In this document: piece by piece, positions 1 to 11,691 of the stretch
Layout: each line of letters opens with the position of its first letter
How positions within the stretch are numbered: the first letter of the stretch is position 1
Translations under genes and position numbers: made by a program
The notes under the pieces: generated by a model
What the model saw: the letters and a program-made list of their open reading frames with translations, nothing else
What the model was told of the DNA's origin: nothing
The model's database searches: none
From: Agriotes lineatus
Taxonomy: Eukaryota; Arthropoda; Insecta; Coleoptera; Elateridae
Assembly: GCA_940337035.1 (NCBI GenBank)
Contig: CALNHX010007609.1
Coordinates: 1 to 64,000, forward strand
Reading direction: 5' to 3'
DNA length: 64,000 bases

Positions 1-560
1 GTTAAAATTATACATTTTAGGTCATATTGACTTAATCTGAGGACTTACAGTAAAATAAACTTCACTATCATTTTCTACACCTTTTTGTCTTGCTAATTGT
101 ACAATTTCACCTAAATCTTTAATTAATTTCCCATAGAAATTCTTCGCCACAGATTTGATATTTAATCAAACTTGATTTTTACATTTTTCTATGACTAAAC
201 CTGTTTGTATGTTGAATACACATTTAAATTGAATTCTATGCCGTCTACACCTATTGTCCATCAAGTTTTACAAGCTTACAAGAAGTTTGTAGAATTATCA
301 AATTCGTTTTCTTCAGGTTATGGATTCACATTCTTGTGAAAATCGGTCACAAAATCACGAAGAACCAAAAGCTAACGTGCGGAAAGATAAGATTGGCTTA
401 TAAACCACCTTCCTGTGCAATTTTAACACATTCCGATGCAGTTTAGGCAAATGAGGTTGAAAAAAGTTGCAAACACTGAAATTGTTTTAGATTTGATTCC
501 GCTAATATCACTTTTCACTCTTTCATTTAACTTGCGGTGAAATCTCTTGTATTACGAGTA
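1..560 (-). other. Weak coding-like relic, unidentified
   Basis: Read on the minus strand, this stretch gives short coding-like blocks separated by stops, for example a block reading NFYGKLIKDLGEIVQLAR and, further upstream, LRDFVTDFHKNVNP. A splice-donor-like GTAAGT lies near position 25 on the minus strand. No start, no continuous frame and no family could be recognised. It could be a decayed transposase or an old host exon, or chance. Confidence 0.2.
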
Positions 561-1399
561 TTAGCTTATTAATTTATTTCGGTTGTGTTACTGTGAATAT
601 TATTGACGAAATAAGCCAGAACAGTTGAAAAATAGTAGATTACATAGATTACGATATAACTAGAAATCAAGTATGTATTTACTTCAGTATTGAACATATT
701 TCAATAGTTTTAAGTGTGACTACCTCTATAAATTGTAATAACCATTCTATTTAATGTGAAAGTAATTCCAAATTCCAAATTTTAATGCATTTTTATCGAA
801 GTACTTTGCAGAAATTATTAAACTCATAATACGTATCGCCTGTGAAATTTGTCTGGCGCTTTTGTTGATGTCTATCCACAGCAATATATCGCAATTACCA
901 GTCCCTTGTATGACAAAATAAATAAATAATTAGGGATAATCACCACAAATGCAAATAATTATTAGTTTGGTTTCGATAAAGAATTCGAAATGTTCGCAAT
1001 CTCAGGGCTTATTAACAATTTATGCAGTGTATTATTTACTAGCAATATAAACGGTTGACTGCTTTTTCTATTTTATTTATTGGCAATCAAATTTAAAAAT
1101 GCACGCTCCGGCTAAACATGAGAAAAACTCTTATCAAAGGGTTAGGTTTTAACACCCAGTATAAAAATTACTGTTGAGTATAATTTTTGCACGAGTATGA
1201 CAAATACCCGTCCTTTCTGCATCTTACAGTTAACCTCTAAATTGACGGCATAAACACAGGCGGTTGATCTCACAAAACTAGCGTAATTGAATTCAAAATT
1301 CGCCAACAAGCCACCAATTTCGCGTCAGGTAAATATGCAATGTAATTAATAATGACGTAGTATAACTAACCGGTTTTGTTTTCGCGAATTAACAGCAAA
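561..1399. other. Featureless AT-rich DNA
   Basis: No open frame of interest, no clear repeat and no RNA gene was seen here. Confidence 0.5.
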
Positions 1400-2530
1400 G
1401 AGAAGCGTTATCTGGCAATTGTTTCCTGCTGTGGTGTCCAAATCTGACACCAACAGCAAAATCAAGGTACGCTATCGCAATAAAAATCCTCTACAAGCAC
1501 CCTGGGGCTGTAAAACTCTCTCTGGACCTCGTAAAATGTCTATTCTTGATACTGCCCAAAGCTGAAGGACTCTGGGAACTTCTTTCTTGTTGAAATTTAT
1601 CTTGCAAGTGGAGCTGAATTGCTGGCTCACAAAATCAAAGGACGCCACGGCTCCAATTAATCTTCTGAAGGCTTTCTGCTACTGCTTTCTGCACCTAGGG
1701 CACAAAAAAGATTAACTGCACATGTAGCACACAAAATTCAGCTAACTCGAAACTCGTTGAACAAACTTTGCAGAGCAATTCCCGCTTCACTGGGAGATTC
1801 TAACACTTTGAACCTTTACACACAGACACTCTGCGGATTGGTGGTTAAATAAAAAGAGCTTTTGGACTCACACACATACTTTTATATTTAAAAAAATACA
1901 ACTTTACAGGAGCCCTACTTGCACACGGCTATCTTTTATTATAGCTTGGGTTAACAACCCTATCAAACGAACATCAGGTATCTTAGCAACTAATTACAAC
2001 TGTTTTGAAATAACTTTTGAAACCATCCTTTACTTAGAAACGTTACTGTTTTTTGGATAATTGTCAATCGTAACACCTTGTAACCTCAAATCTCTGCATT
2101 TTACACTTTATTTTCAAGTAGCACGGTTTTTGGCGATTTTTATTAGCACTGCAATATCGTTATTGTTCTAACGTAAGCTACCTTGTCATACTCTTTGCAT
2201 TCTATACTTTATTACACCGCTTTCGTTACTTTTCAGCTGCGCTGGCGATTCTTGACCTCGTAATTTACTTACTGACGCATCATATAACTTTCGTAACGCT
2301 TCAAACATCTTTGTATCAATGCAAATTCACATTCTTGTCTTAACTTTACAAAATTAACTCTGTCAGTCTACATAAATTAAGAGCATTTCCCATAACAAGC
2401 ACATTTAATACAAATTAAGTTAAACGTAACCCTTTCGATATTGTTTAATCTAATACTAACCTCTGTCAATCAGATTATATTTACTGCTAATTGTATCTTC
2501 CGCATTTATTAGTGTATGATGCTGACTTTA
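1400..2530 (-). repeat. Possible decayed LTR-type retroelement leader
   Basis: The minus strand shows a TATA-like and polyadenylation-like tract near 1860-1940 and a short coding-like piece with the residues EDFYCD near 1470-1500. A second locus at 46884-47371 carries a similar DNA stretch (CGCAATA followed by AAATC and CTC) and encodes RDFYCD. Two imperfect copies of about 100 bp follow each other at about 2070-2300. No primer-binding site or LTR terminus was found, so the LTR reading is only a guess. Confidence 0.25.
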
Positions 2531-4368
2531 ATGTTGCAATAAAAAAAATATCAATTCTGGGCCTCTTTGAATCTTTCATTCATTTTCATGTGTTAGCTAT
2601 GCATCCAGAATTGCTGTGAGCATTAAACTATTGCAATATAAGCAGATAAAAGGAATATTATATGTTTCTCAACATTTCTATTAATTTTAATTCGTTTGCT
2701 GTTTCAATTTTCAGTTTTGTAGTAGATCTACTTTTGATGAAGTGCAATCTATAGAATATTTTAAAAACACTACTGAAATTATGGTTTCCTTTACTTTATG
2801 AGTTTAACGTATAGTTTGCCGCAATATGTGATAAAATTATGCTTTGTTAAATGATTGATTTAGAGCAAAACAATTTCAGATTATATAACTTTTGTAAATT
2901 ATTACGATTTCCACGGAGGACGCGACGACCTGTTTCATCGAAGGCGTCATAGAGCGTTTCATAGATGAGAAGATTAGCAAATCAAATTGAAATGTCATGG
3001 CGCTTTTTACATTCGTCACATTTATTAGAGAATTTATCTTCGTTCCTTAATTGATTTGACGGCCAGTTCGAGAAATAAATTTCAAGCTACCTGACGCCTA
3101 AGATTAAGAGCGGTAATAAATGAAAGCGTTAAGAATAGTATATCGATAGTTCACAATGATAACGTCTTTATAAAAGTATAAATTTCCTCCATCACGGTGA
3201 TTGATTTACGGGAGCGATACAGAGTGTGGGAGTTTTTGATCGCACGCAATTTTATAGATTTAAAAGAGCAAGAGCAAGCGTGTAGGGGTCCAGTTTACAC
3301 AAATAAATGCTTATCGAAATTAATTTTACTTATGAGTTATATGTTCAAATTAACATTAAACAGAGTTTAATAAAGCCAATTAATTTTCAGCAATCTTGGA
3401 GGTCCCCAATCGATCGCAAGCGCGAATGTTGTTTTAATTTCCCAAGCTCGTTTTTCGACATGGAGCGTTCAGGCTAATTAGCAACGCTCTAAGAATATTA
3501 ACAATAAAGAAAAACGTGTAGGTATGAGTCGAAGTATATGTGATCACGGCCAACGTATAGTATGTAGGTTTATAGTTTTAAAAATTATAATTGTTTACTT
3601 ATATGAAAAATATTGCAACCTACGTGGCGAAGTGAACTTTCTGATTCATAAGATAATGTCCTTATTGTGATGAACGTTACCGGAATTTTATACACAAAGG
3701 ATGCACTTTCGAAGAACCTAGTTTAATATAAGTTTTCATTTGAAAATAGCAACGAAGGTATTTCGATTTCTGAAAAAGGTAAATACCAAGTTTTTAGTCG
3801 ACTCTTGGCATTGGTAATATATCTTTTCTGCCGGCATTTCCGGTACTTGGAGTGTTAATATATTTTTTACATAAGCCCTGGTAAAGTTTAACTTAATAGC
3901 TAAAGGAAACTTTCTACAATGGTCTTTTACGCCCATAGCTTACATATTTGGCTTCGCAACATTTTTTTAAAATAGCGTTTATGCTTGTGTAGATGTAGTT
4001 CCGCATCTCCAGTAATTCCCATTAATTCCGGTTTTTGATACCTATCCAAAAATAGCGTTATTCTAAAGTCTAGAAAATGTAGTTAGACCAATCTAGTGTT
4101 CAGAAGCAATAGAAGGATATTTATAGGCAATTCCAAATTCACATGCATCTTCAATGTAGTACATAGAAGAATGGAGTTGTAATAAGGTATACCTTCAGGA
4201 GTAAAAGACCTCTGTTTTTGGAAAAATATATTGAAATAGTGACGGAGAACAACGGAGATAATAACTAAGTGCAATGTAAAAATAACGAAGATTGAGAAAA
4301 ATCAAACTCAGATCTTTTTACAGCAAACCCAAAAAAATCCTTTAGTTTTGATGATGTATTTAATATAT
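2531..4368. other. Featureless AT-rich DNA
   Basis: Only short chance frames (up to 66 codons) occur. No transposon ends, tandem arrays or RNA-gene boxes were recognised. Confidence 0.5.
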
Positions 4369-4370
4369 TA

Positions 4371-4558
4371 GGGCCGGTTGCAGAAAGCAATGTTAAGTCT
4401 GGTGTTAGCTAACGTCGCGTCAAAGTAAACAAAAACGAATCAAATCTGAAATGTTTATGGTAACTAATACATTAGTAAACAAATTTTGATGCGATTTTGT
4501 TCACTTTGACGCGACGTTAGCTAACACCAGACTTAACATTGCTTTCTGCAACCGGCCC
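4371..4558. mobile_element. Palindromic MITE with TA target duplication
   Basis: A 188-bp element starts GGGCCGGTTGCAGAAAGCAA and ends with its reverse complement. The first 56 bases of each arm are perfect and similarity continues to about 80 bases. TA lies on both sides (4369-4370 and 4559-4560). There is no coding capacity. The TA duplication suits a Tc1/mariner-type non-autonomous element. The inner arm resembles that of the MITE at 6320-6495. Confidence 0.85.
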
Positions 4559-4678
4559 TAAGACAATTAAGTCAATGATGACTAAAATAATACAAGTGCA
4601 TAACATCGTGTCTGAAAATTAAAGTGTATCTATGTGCATTAGAATACCATAAATTTTAATTTTAGGTTCATAGAAGTA

Positions 4679-4945
4679 GGAAATTTAGTCCTAGTTGACG
4701 CCTTCAATGTGAGGCTAGGCAATAAACAGGAAAATCATAATTCTGTAATTGCTAAATGTTGTGAGGGTGTGCTAAATGAAAATGGAAAAAGGTTACTAAA
4801 TTTTTAGGTGTTGAATAATTTACTAACTACCACTATAAAGTTTAATCATAACGATGTACATACATTTACAAGGGAAGTAGTGATCAGGAACGGAAGGTCA
4901 GTGCTTATGCTTAATTATATCATAGTGACCACTTTTTTCTGCTTA
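4679..4945 (+). pseudogene. Non-LTR retroelement endonuclease fragment
   Basis: The translation aligns by eye with the second half of the apurinic-type endonuclease of RTE-like LINEs: VDAFNVRLG stands where GDFNARxG is expected, followed by NENGKRLLNF, then an in-frame stop, then NNLLTTTIKFNHNDVHTF and LMLNYIIV. The catalytic Asp-Asn pair is partly altered (GD changed to VDA). This is a dead copy. The reverse transcriptase part of a similar element follows after about 300 bp, so both may derive from one insertion. Confidence 0.7.
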
Positions 4946-5248
4946 TGAAAAGGGAAATGGGGGAAAAGAATGAGTACTATATAAGTGACTAATAATACAA
5001 TAATTCGGGAATCCATTACAACCTATAAGTAAAAGCAAGCTCATTACCAACGATTGTTTAAAAAATATTGAGCAATTAGCCAAAGAATATACTAATCAAG
5101 ATACACCAAATAACGTACACCAGGCCTAGGAGATACAAGAAACTGTTTTATAAAATACTAAAAAACTGCAAAAACCGTGCCTGAAATAAAGATGAGAAAA
5201 TGTTCACAAAGGCACATAATGAAGAGGTGAAGGCAACACTTCGCAGAA

Positions 5249-6045
5249 TTGCTAGAAGAACACAGAATTCAAGCAAATAATAAAATAGATAATAAAATGA
5301 ACAACAACAAAGAAGATCCAAAAATGTGGAAAACAGCTGTACACGAAGCAACTTCAATGGGAGAGTTGGATGCTGCATTACAGAAGCTGAAATTAGATAA
5401 AGCAGCTAGGTACGATACGATTACAATGGAGATGTTAATGTTAAAATGTCCTGGAATGAAAGTTAAAGAGGTTCGCCTGCAAGTACTAAATATTGATTGG
5501 GCACATAAAACTATACCCCTTGATTTGGCAGTGTTGACGCCATTGTTGAAAAGAGAAGAGGTTGATTTCCACAACAGCAAATTTATAGGAAAGAGCAACG
5601 TAAAAAACTAAGAACGCTAACTGCACCCCTTCTGGAAGAATCACAGTGTGGATTCAAGCCGAAAGGCAGAGCACACGACCATCTTTCCGATTAAGCAAAT
5701 AATAGAGAAAACCCGAAGTATAGATTACAACAGCTAATCCTACAGGGCAAAATTAACAGCAAAAGAGGCCCTGGACGAAGACTCATCGCCTGGCTGGCTA
5801 ACGTGAGAAAATGGACAGGTCTAACATCGACTGAGTTATTTAGAGCCGCGGTAAATAGTCAGATGGGCCAATGTGATCGGCAACATCAATAGAAGAAGAA
5901 GAGAAAACAATCGAGTTTGACAAGAAGCTGATCTTATGCTTCATCGATTTACAGACAGCGTTTGACAGGATAGACAGGCACTAGGTATGGGACTCGCTGA
6001 AGAAGAAAGAAGTGGAAGAGAGTTTCATATTATATTGAAGGCATG
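5249..6045 (+). pseudogene. LINE reverse transcriptase relic, interrupted by insertion
   Basis: The first part (5249-5611) encodes the N-terminal RT region with GELDAALQKLKLDKAARYD and AHKTIPLDLAVLTPL, matching the usual KLKxGKAxGxD and W-x-P motifs. RLTxPLLEESQCGF-like sequence follows near 5615-5655, shifted in frame. After the nested insertion at 5713-5899, RT resumes with LILCFIDLQTAFDRIDR, the motif A region (FIDLxxAFD). A stop follows the RIDRH segment and the later RT domains are missing. It is an old, inactive RTE-like copy. The open frame starts at a TTG and has no real start codon. Confidence 0.75.
5713..5899 (+). mobile_element. Nested 5'-truncated LINE 3' end
   Basis: A 187-bp insertion carries an open C-terminal tail with KINSKRGPGRRLIAWLAN, RKWTGLTSTELFRAAVN and a stop, then a short (AGA)n-like tail. 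This tail motif is typical of the end of RTE-like LINE polyproteins. The 9-mer AGAGAAAAC lies at 5704-5712 and again at 5900-5908, fitting a target-site duplication. Removing the insert joins the RT reading (EKT then IEFDKK) on either side. Confidence 0.75.
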
Positions 6046-6319
6046 TACCGTGATAGTGTAAACATTGTAAACTATGTAAGAACACATAACACTACTTCCA
6101 AACCCTTTAAAACTAGTATAAGGGAGGAGTGTCCAGCCCTTTACTAATCAATTTAGTGATGGACGACGTGTTGAAATAAACCTAGCAGACAACTGTAATA
6201 TATGCAGTGGCATACTTACGCATGCAGTCATTATATGTGACAGAACTGACATAAGCGCATAGTGTTATTCATTGTCTTTTTTTATTAGACGGTTTACTGG
6301 CTAAGCACACTAGCAGTCA
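6046..6319. other. LINE-derived remnant without clear domains
   Basis: Faint RT-like residues may continue, but no motif or frame could be supported. Confidence 0.3.
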
Positions 6320-6495
6320 GTCTTATAAAGGCCACTAATCTGACGTTAACTTTAGTTAGCTGTTAAAATAAACAAAAGGGCATCAAAATTTGTTTAATAA
6401 TGAATAAAATGTCATAAGCGCCAACGTTTTGATGCGTTTTTGTTTATTTTAACAGCGAATTAAAGTTAACGTCAGATTAGTGGCATTTATAAGAC
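6320..6495. mobile_element. Palindromic MITE, related to the one at 4371
   Basis: Arms of about 70 bp (6320-6388 and 6427-6495) begin GTCTTATAAAGGCCACTAAT and are inverted with a few mismatches. The inner arm has ATAAACAAAA followed by GCATCAAAA, which also appears in the MITE at 4371-4558 (GTAAACAAAA, GATGCGATTTTGTT in the other arm). No coding capacity. A target duplication is not clear. Confidence 0.75.
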
Positions 6496-6619
6496 CGGCC
6501 GTAGGGCTGTTCACAGTAGTGATTATTTTAGTTAACTAACTTATGACCACTTCAATATTTAACTGATCACATGGTTTAGTTACTTGCACTTGTCACGATT
6601 TGTTTAGTTCACATTTAGT

Positions 6620-8361
6620 CACTGTGTTGGAGCAAGACATCTTGTGGTAGTCTTGGTTTCAATCGCGTGGTTGTCGATTTTTTGCCAGATTAAATCTTGC
6701 TGTTGCGGGGCATTTGTTTAGGTCGTCAAAGAATTTCTTAGCTGTGAGTTTTATATTTTCTTCTATACTTGGGATTTCTAGCTCTTTCTGGAGTTGGTTG
6801 TTTCGAACATACCATTCGGCATTCGTGGCGATCCTCATCACCTTGTTTTGTAGTGTCTGTATCTTTTTGAGGTTTATTTTGCTCGTTGTACCCCAGACTA
6901 CGCAAGCATACGTTCCAACTGGTTTTATGATACTTTAGTATAGTATTTTGGAGCACCCAGTTTTTAGGCAGCTTTTCTTATTTAAGATGGGATATACGGC
7001 CATTCTTGCATAGCCTTCTTGTAATTTTTGATTGACATGCAGACTCCATGTCAGCCGTCTATTGAGGTGCGACCGAGGTATTTGATGGCTCTGTCCTTTG
7101 GATTCCATAGTATGAGTTGATCATTTATGATGACAGGTTCCGGATCATTTGGTCTGCGGAGCGTGAATATTTTTGCCGCACATTTTGAGGGATTAATCGT
7201 GATGTTCCAGCGTTGAAACCATTTTAAGAGAACGTTCAGTGAATTTTGAAGTGCTACAGCTGCGGCTTCAATATCTGGATGTTGTGTGAGGATGGTGGTG
7301 TCGTCCGCAAACATGGCAGTAGTGGTGTTTTCTGTGGTGGATATGTCGTGTAGAAATATGTTGAAGAGTACTGGTCTTAGCACTGATCCCTGTGGTACGC
7401 CAGCTGCAATGCTTTTTGTGGTTGATAGTGTGGAATTTATTTTGACTTTGAAGGTACGAGTTGTGACGAAGGAGTGTATTAGGTTAGTTAAGTACCTTGG
7501 GAAGCCCAATATTCTCATCTTATAGATTAAGCCTTTCAGCCATACTCTGTCAAAAGCGTGAGCAATATCCAGAAATACTGCCGTGGTATGTTGTTTGCTT
7601 TCAAATCATTTTATAATAATTTCTGACATTCTTAGGAGTTGATGTGTCGTCGAATGCATTGCTCTGAATCCGAATTGGAAATGTGGCAGTATTTCTTGCT
7701 CTTCTATGTAGCTATTTAGTCTCGTGAGTATAATTTTTTCGAATAATTTTGAGATGGTGCATAAAAGACTTAGTGGCCTATAGCTGTTCGGATAGTTTTT
7801 GTTTTGGCCTGGCTTGAGGAAAATTATTACTTCTGCTATTTTCCATGATGCTGGGAAATAACAAATACTAATACAGATGTTAAAGGTTAAAGATACTTGT
7901 CAGAAAGGTTAAGGCTTTTGGTGTCAGGTTTTTATGTATGACGTTTGGGATTCGATCGTGGTTGTGAGAATCTCGTTATAGTTTGATGGGGTTGTCTGGT
8001 TATCTACCAGTGTTTTGATGTTGATGGTGTTTGGGATATTTTCAGGAGTGATGTTGGTTGTAAAGACATTTTGCAAGTGTTCGGCCATTAGTTCGCATTT
8101 TTCTCTATCTGTGGAGTAGTAAACATTGTTATATTTGATTGGGGGTATTATGTTTGGCTTTCGTGTGATTTGTTTGGTTACTTTCCATAATGAAGAGTCT
8201 TTACTGTCTACACTTGATATATATTCATTATATAGGTTGACCCTGTAGTCGTCGAGCTGCCGTTTCACCTGGTGGGTGAGCTTGTTTAGTTCGGTTTTGT
8301 ATTGTCGATTTTGCGAAAAAAGTGCTTTAAACATTAAAAAAAATCTGGATGTTTGGCACAA
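6620..8361 (-). pseudogene. Jockey-type non-LTR retroelement, RT relic
   Basis: Reading leftward: a pre-RT linker (8361-7924), then RT motifs in several frames, namely FPASWKIAEVIIFLKPGQNK, YRPLSLLCTISKLFEKII, FQFGFRAMHSTTHQLLR, and TTAVFLDIAHAFDRVWLKGL. The long frame at 7518-7051 has the core GVPQGSVLRPVLFNIFLHDI and the catalytic FADDT. The C-terminal part follows at about 6956-6659 with VRNNQLQKELEIPSIEE. The order and wording are those of jockey-clade elements. Several frameshifts and an in-frame stop before FESKQHTT make it inactive. The 5' half (ORF1, endonuclease) is absent. Confidence 0.85.
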
Positions 8362-8766
8362 AGTTAGTTAGTTAGTATGGCCATCAACAAAGAAAGAACT
8401 AAGGTTGTGGAGGGGTATCGGCAAGTGACAGTGCAATTGCAAGGAACTATGCTGGAACAAGTACATATGTGCGACTTTTAACTGTAACGGCGCAACTATT
8501 GGGTAGTTAAATAACATATTGGGGGCTGCTAGCAGAACACTTGCAATAATGAATAAGAATTTCATGGAAACAAACAAATATCTAAAAATACAAAGATGAC
8601 TGTATAAGTGTATATACCTCAATTTATGGACCTATAATAACTTAAAACAGCGAGTCATTTGTTGTAACTCAAAAACAAAAATTAGAAGCCGTGGAAATGC
8701 AATATCTGAGGGAAGTGAAAAGAGTTTGAAGAATAGATCGAAATACTAGTGATTTTCTCAGAAAAA

Positions 8767-9092
8767 ATCTATAAAGAGCTTTACTCAAAACTTCTTTCGC
8801 AAGTAGACATGACACTAAATAATTTAAAAAATCAACTAGGTGTAAAAGTGTCTTCAAGTTCGTAATAATACTGAAACAATCAAAGGAAACACTTGGCAAT
8901 CTGAATAACATTAATTTTTAAATTAAAAAAAAAACCTCTCGCATCATTGTTTGGCGGCTGGCTTAAATAGAACTCATTTATTGTTGACCCTTTTTCTCTC
9001 ATTTACTCTCTATCTGCCGAGTTTCGTTTTCGCCAAGGGTAAAGCCTGAGCTATGTGCAAATTATTACTTTTATTCATTTCTCAGTTAAAGA
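8767..9092 (-). repeat. Composite tRNA-containing repeat, copy 1 (deleted)
   Basis: This copy shares with 32192-32656, 32989-33412 and 37017-37462 the block GACACTAAATA, then AATAATACTGAAACAAT and AAAGGAAACACT, and the far end CTGAGCTATGTGCAAATTAT. The internal tRNA-like segment seen in the other copies is missing. Strand is assigned from the tRNA-like orientation in the intact copies. Confidence 0.7.
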
Positions 9093-9199
9093 AAAAAAAT
9101 TAAAAAACTAGTTTTTAAGTAGTTCGTCAGAAATTTTCTAGGTTCCATGCCAGATAGACAAATAATCTAAATGCAAAATATGGAAAACTAGAATGCAAG

Positions 9200-9365
9200 A
9201 GACATAGCTAAGTTAAGGTGGCACGATGCAGTAAACAAGTCTCTTGAAAGAGGAGAAGTGGACAGGCAAGCGGCAGAGAGAAAAACGAGGGACAGAAAGA
9301 CTTGGAGGCAGTTTTGCAAAACACACTTTGCAGAATTCTGAAACGCAGCACCGAAAAGCAGATGA
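9200..9365 (+). pseudogene. LINE polyprotein C-terminal tail fragment
   Basis: The frame reads WHDAVNKSLERGEVDRQAA, ERKTRDRKTWRQFCKTHF, then, after an internal stop, AAPKSR and a stop. This is like the extreme C-terminus of RTE-like LINE proteins (D-R-xxW-R-xx). Upstream RT is absent, so this is a 5'-truncated insertion. Confidence 0.6.
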
Positions 9366-9400
9366 GTTCTCGACTAAGTAAGAAGCAGTGAATTGCTTTC

Positions 9401-11320
9401 CAACGTTACATGAATTTCGATAATAATAGAATTAATAATTATACATAAAAAATCGCATGTTAGCCTACACATGCTATGGTAGTAAAACAATTTAATTATT
9501 CGTCAAATATTTACATTTTAGGAATATATTGTCCATTCAGGTAGGGATTTTGAGTTCACAATTATATAATTTTTTTAAACTATTTCTGTTTTTGAGCTTT
9601 CGAACTTACTCAAAATGTAGCATACGTACATAAAGAAGTTTAGTAAAATCAAAATGTGAATTTATCTCATTTTGTACTTGCATTTTTGCAGTAGGTTTTT
9701 ATCAAAATCTTAAAAATAGTTTCTGTACAATTAAAAATGTATAAACATATATGCCGTAAAATCAAAATTATTAGAAAAGTTAAAGATATCAAAAATTCAT
9801 TCTACGTTTTGGATTACGTAACTTTCATTTTTGGAAATCCCGTCTAGCTTTCGTATTTATAACTAGAAGCATGAATAATAATGAAATTCAAATGAATTTC
9901 GGCTAAAGATGCCTAAAATATTGACGGTCGGTCTGAAATTTCGAATCGATATTCCTAGTAAGTGCTCAATTATCATAAAACAGAAAACGGTCAGTCACGA
10001 CGGCGGTAAAATATAAATTTGAGTCAGGTAACGAAGTACATTTTAGTTTGTAGTTTTGATGGTGCCACGGAATCCTTAATTGCGCTTTTAGCCGTACACA
10101 AAAGTGAACCACCTTTTTACAAGATTTGTTTTTAAAATTAATTTTAAACGCTTGCTAGTTGATGATGTTTTCTTTTTAACTCTACATTGTTGTTGCCCAC
10201 GTTCCGTGTTGCTTGTAGTATTGTTAAGGGCACGTGCTGTAGACCGTTCTAACGCCTTTATAAAAATTCTAGGCTTAAATGCTATACGTGATTCTTCACG
10301 ATAATAACAATCCCTTTAGATGTATTTGAAACTACCAAGTTATTGAAATTCAGTGTTTTAGATTATACCAACAGTTAGTTTTGCCACAACGACATATTAA
10401 CGGCAAATTAATATACATCATTACTATAATTTATTAATTATAAGGAATTATAAATATCTACTAATATCAGACAGGGAGAAACATTGAAAATATATCAATT
10501 AAAATATTTTATTTTGAAGTGAATAAACATATTTCACTTTCAAATTTTATATTAGTATATAATATAGTAAACTGCAAGACAATTACCTGCTTCAAGCCGT
10601 GTTCTAGCAAACATTATTGCAGAAAAATAACTATAATTCATGTTTAAACAACCTAAGACAACGAATCCTACATCGTATGTGGTATAATTATTTACAATGT
10701 TTACATCCAGCAATTTGTGAATGAAATAATGATTATATTATATCCTGCTTCAAAATACAGAGATTGCAGACATTTGGCGCTAGATACGGGATTTAGAAGA
10801 GATCAGAGACGTAGAATCACAAATAAATAAGTGAATAATGTAACAAAAGTACACATCTGCAAGTGATCTCAATTATTTAGATTAATGCTGCTATTACAAT
10901 GGAGTATAACAATTTAATCACAGAACGGTTTTTGATTTACTGAAGGTTTGGATCAAAACTGCTTAAGTAAGTTGCATACCTTATGCTACTTTATGTCAAC
11001 AGTTGTCCGCGAGGCTCCTAGAATTTATGCAAGCCTTCGATTTGTGTAGTTCCGTGGATTATTTCTTGCACTCAGGACGCACTTAGCAACACAAACTGTA
11101 TAATTATAAAACCAGGTTATTTACTGAAGGGGTGTACACTTGATGAAAGCAGATGAAAGATTTTGAGATAAGATGTGACTGGGTTAGCCAGGCTTAACTA
11201 TCCCTTAAGACAATTGTAGCCTGTGTCTGGTCACAAAAGAATACATTTCAGAGTTTAAAAGTATATTGAAATATTAAATAATTGCAAGTCCTTTTTTAAA
11301 TGGAAACCCTAAATTTTTAT
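9401..11320. other. Featureless AT-rich DNA
   Basis: No recognisable gene, tandem array or transposon end was found. The longest open frame is 66 codons and looks like chance. Confidence 0.5.
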
Positions 11321-11691
11321 GATGAATTTGGACAAAGCATGAAATTCAAGACCAAATACGCTGAAAAGTATGATACTGTATTTTTAAATTTTCGAGAACA
11401 TCGGTTTGAGAGTATTAAAACAAAAATCGAATACAAATCAAGTAGCCATGAAACAATGAGTTATCCCTAATATTATGACAGTTCTTTATAGTTTGTTTAT
11501 CTGTTTTTGTTGTGTGCTCTTAATTAAATAAATAATCGTGCGATATTGAAGTGAAAAAGAACGAATCAAAATTTTAGTATTGAGGGGATGTGGTGATCGT
11601 ACGATTTTCTCGAAAATTTCAAAATACAGTATCATACTATTTTAGCGTATTTGGTCTTAGAAGTTCCTGCTCTGTCCAAATTCCTGATAAT
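11321..11691. repeat. Foldback (inverted repeat) element
   Basis: Arms at 11321-11403 and about 11607-11691 are inverted copies: both contain GACCAAATACGCT, AGTATGATACTGTATTTT and AAATTTTCGAGAA. The loop is about 200 bp and non-coding. No clear target duplication was seen. Confidence 0.75.
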
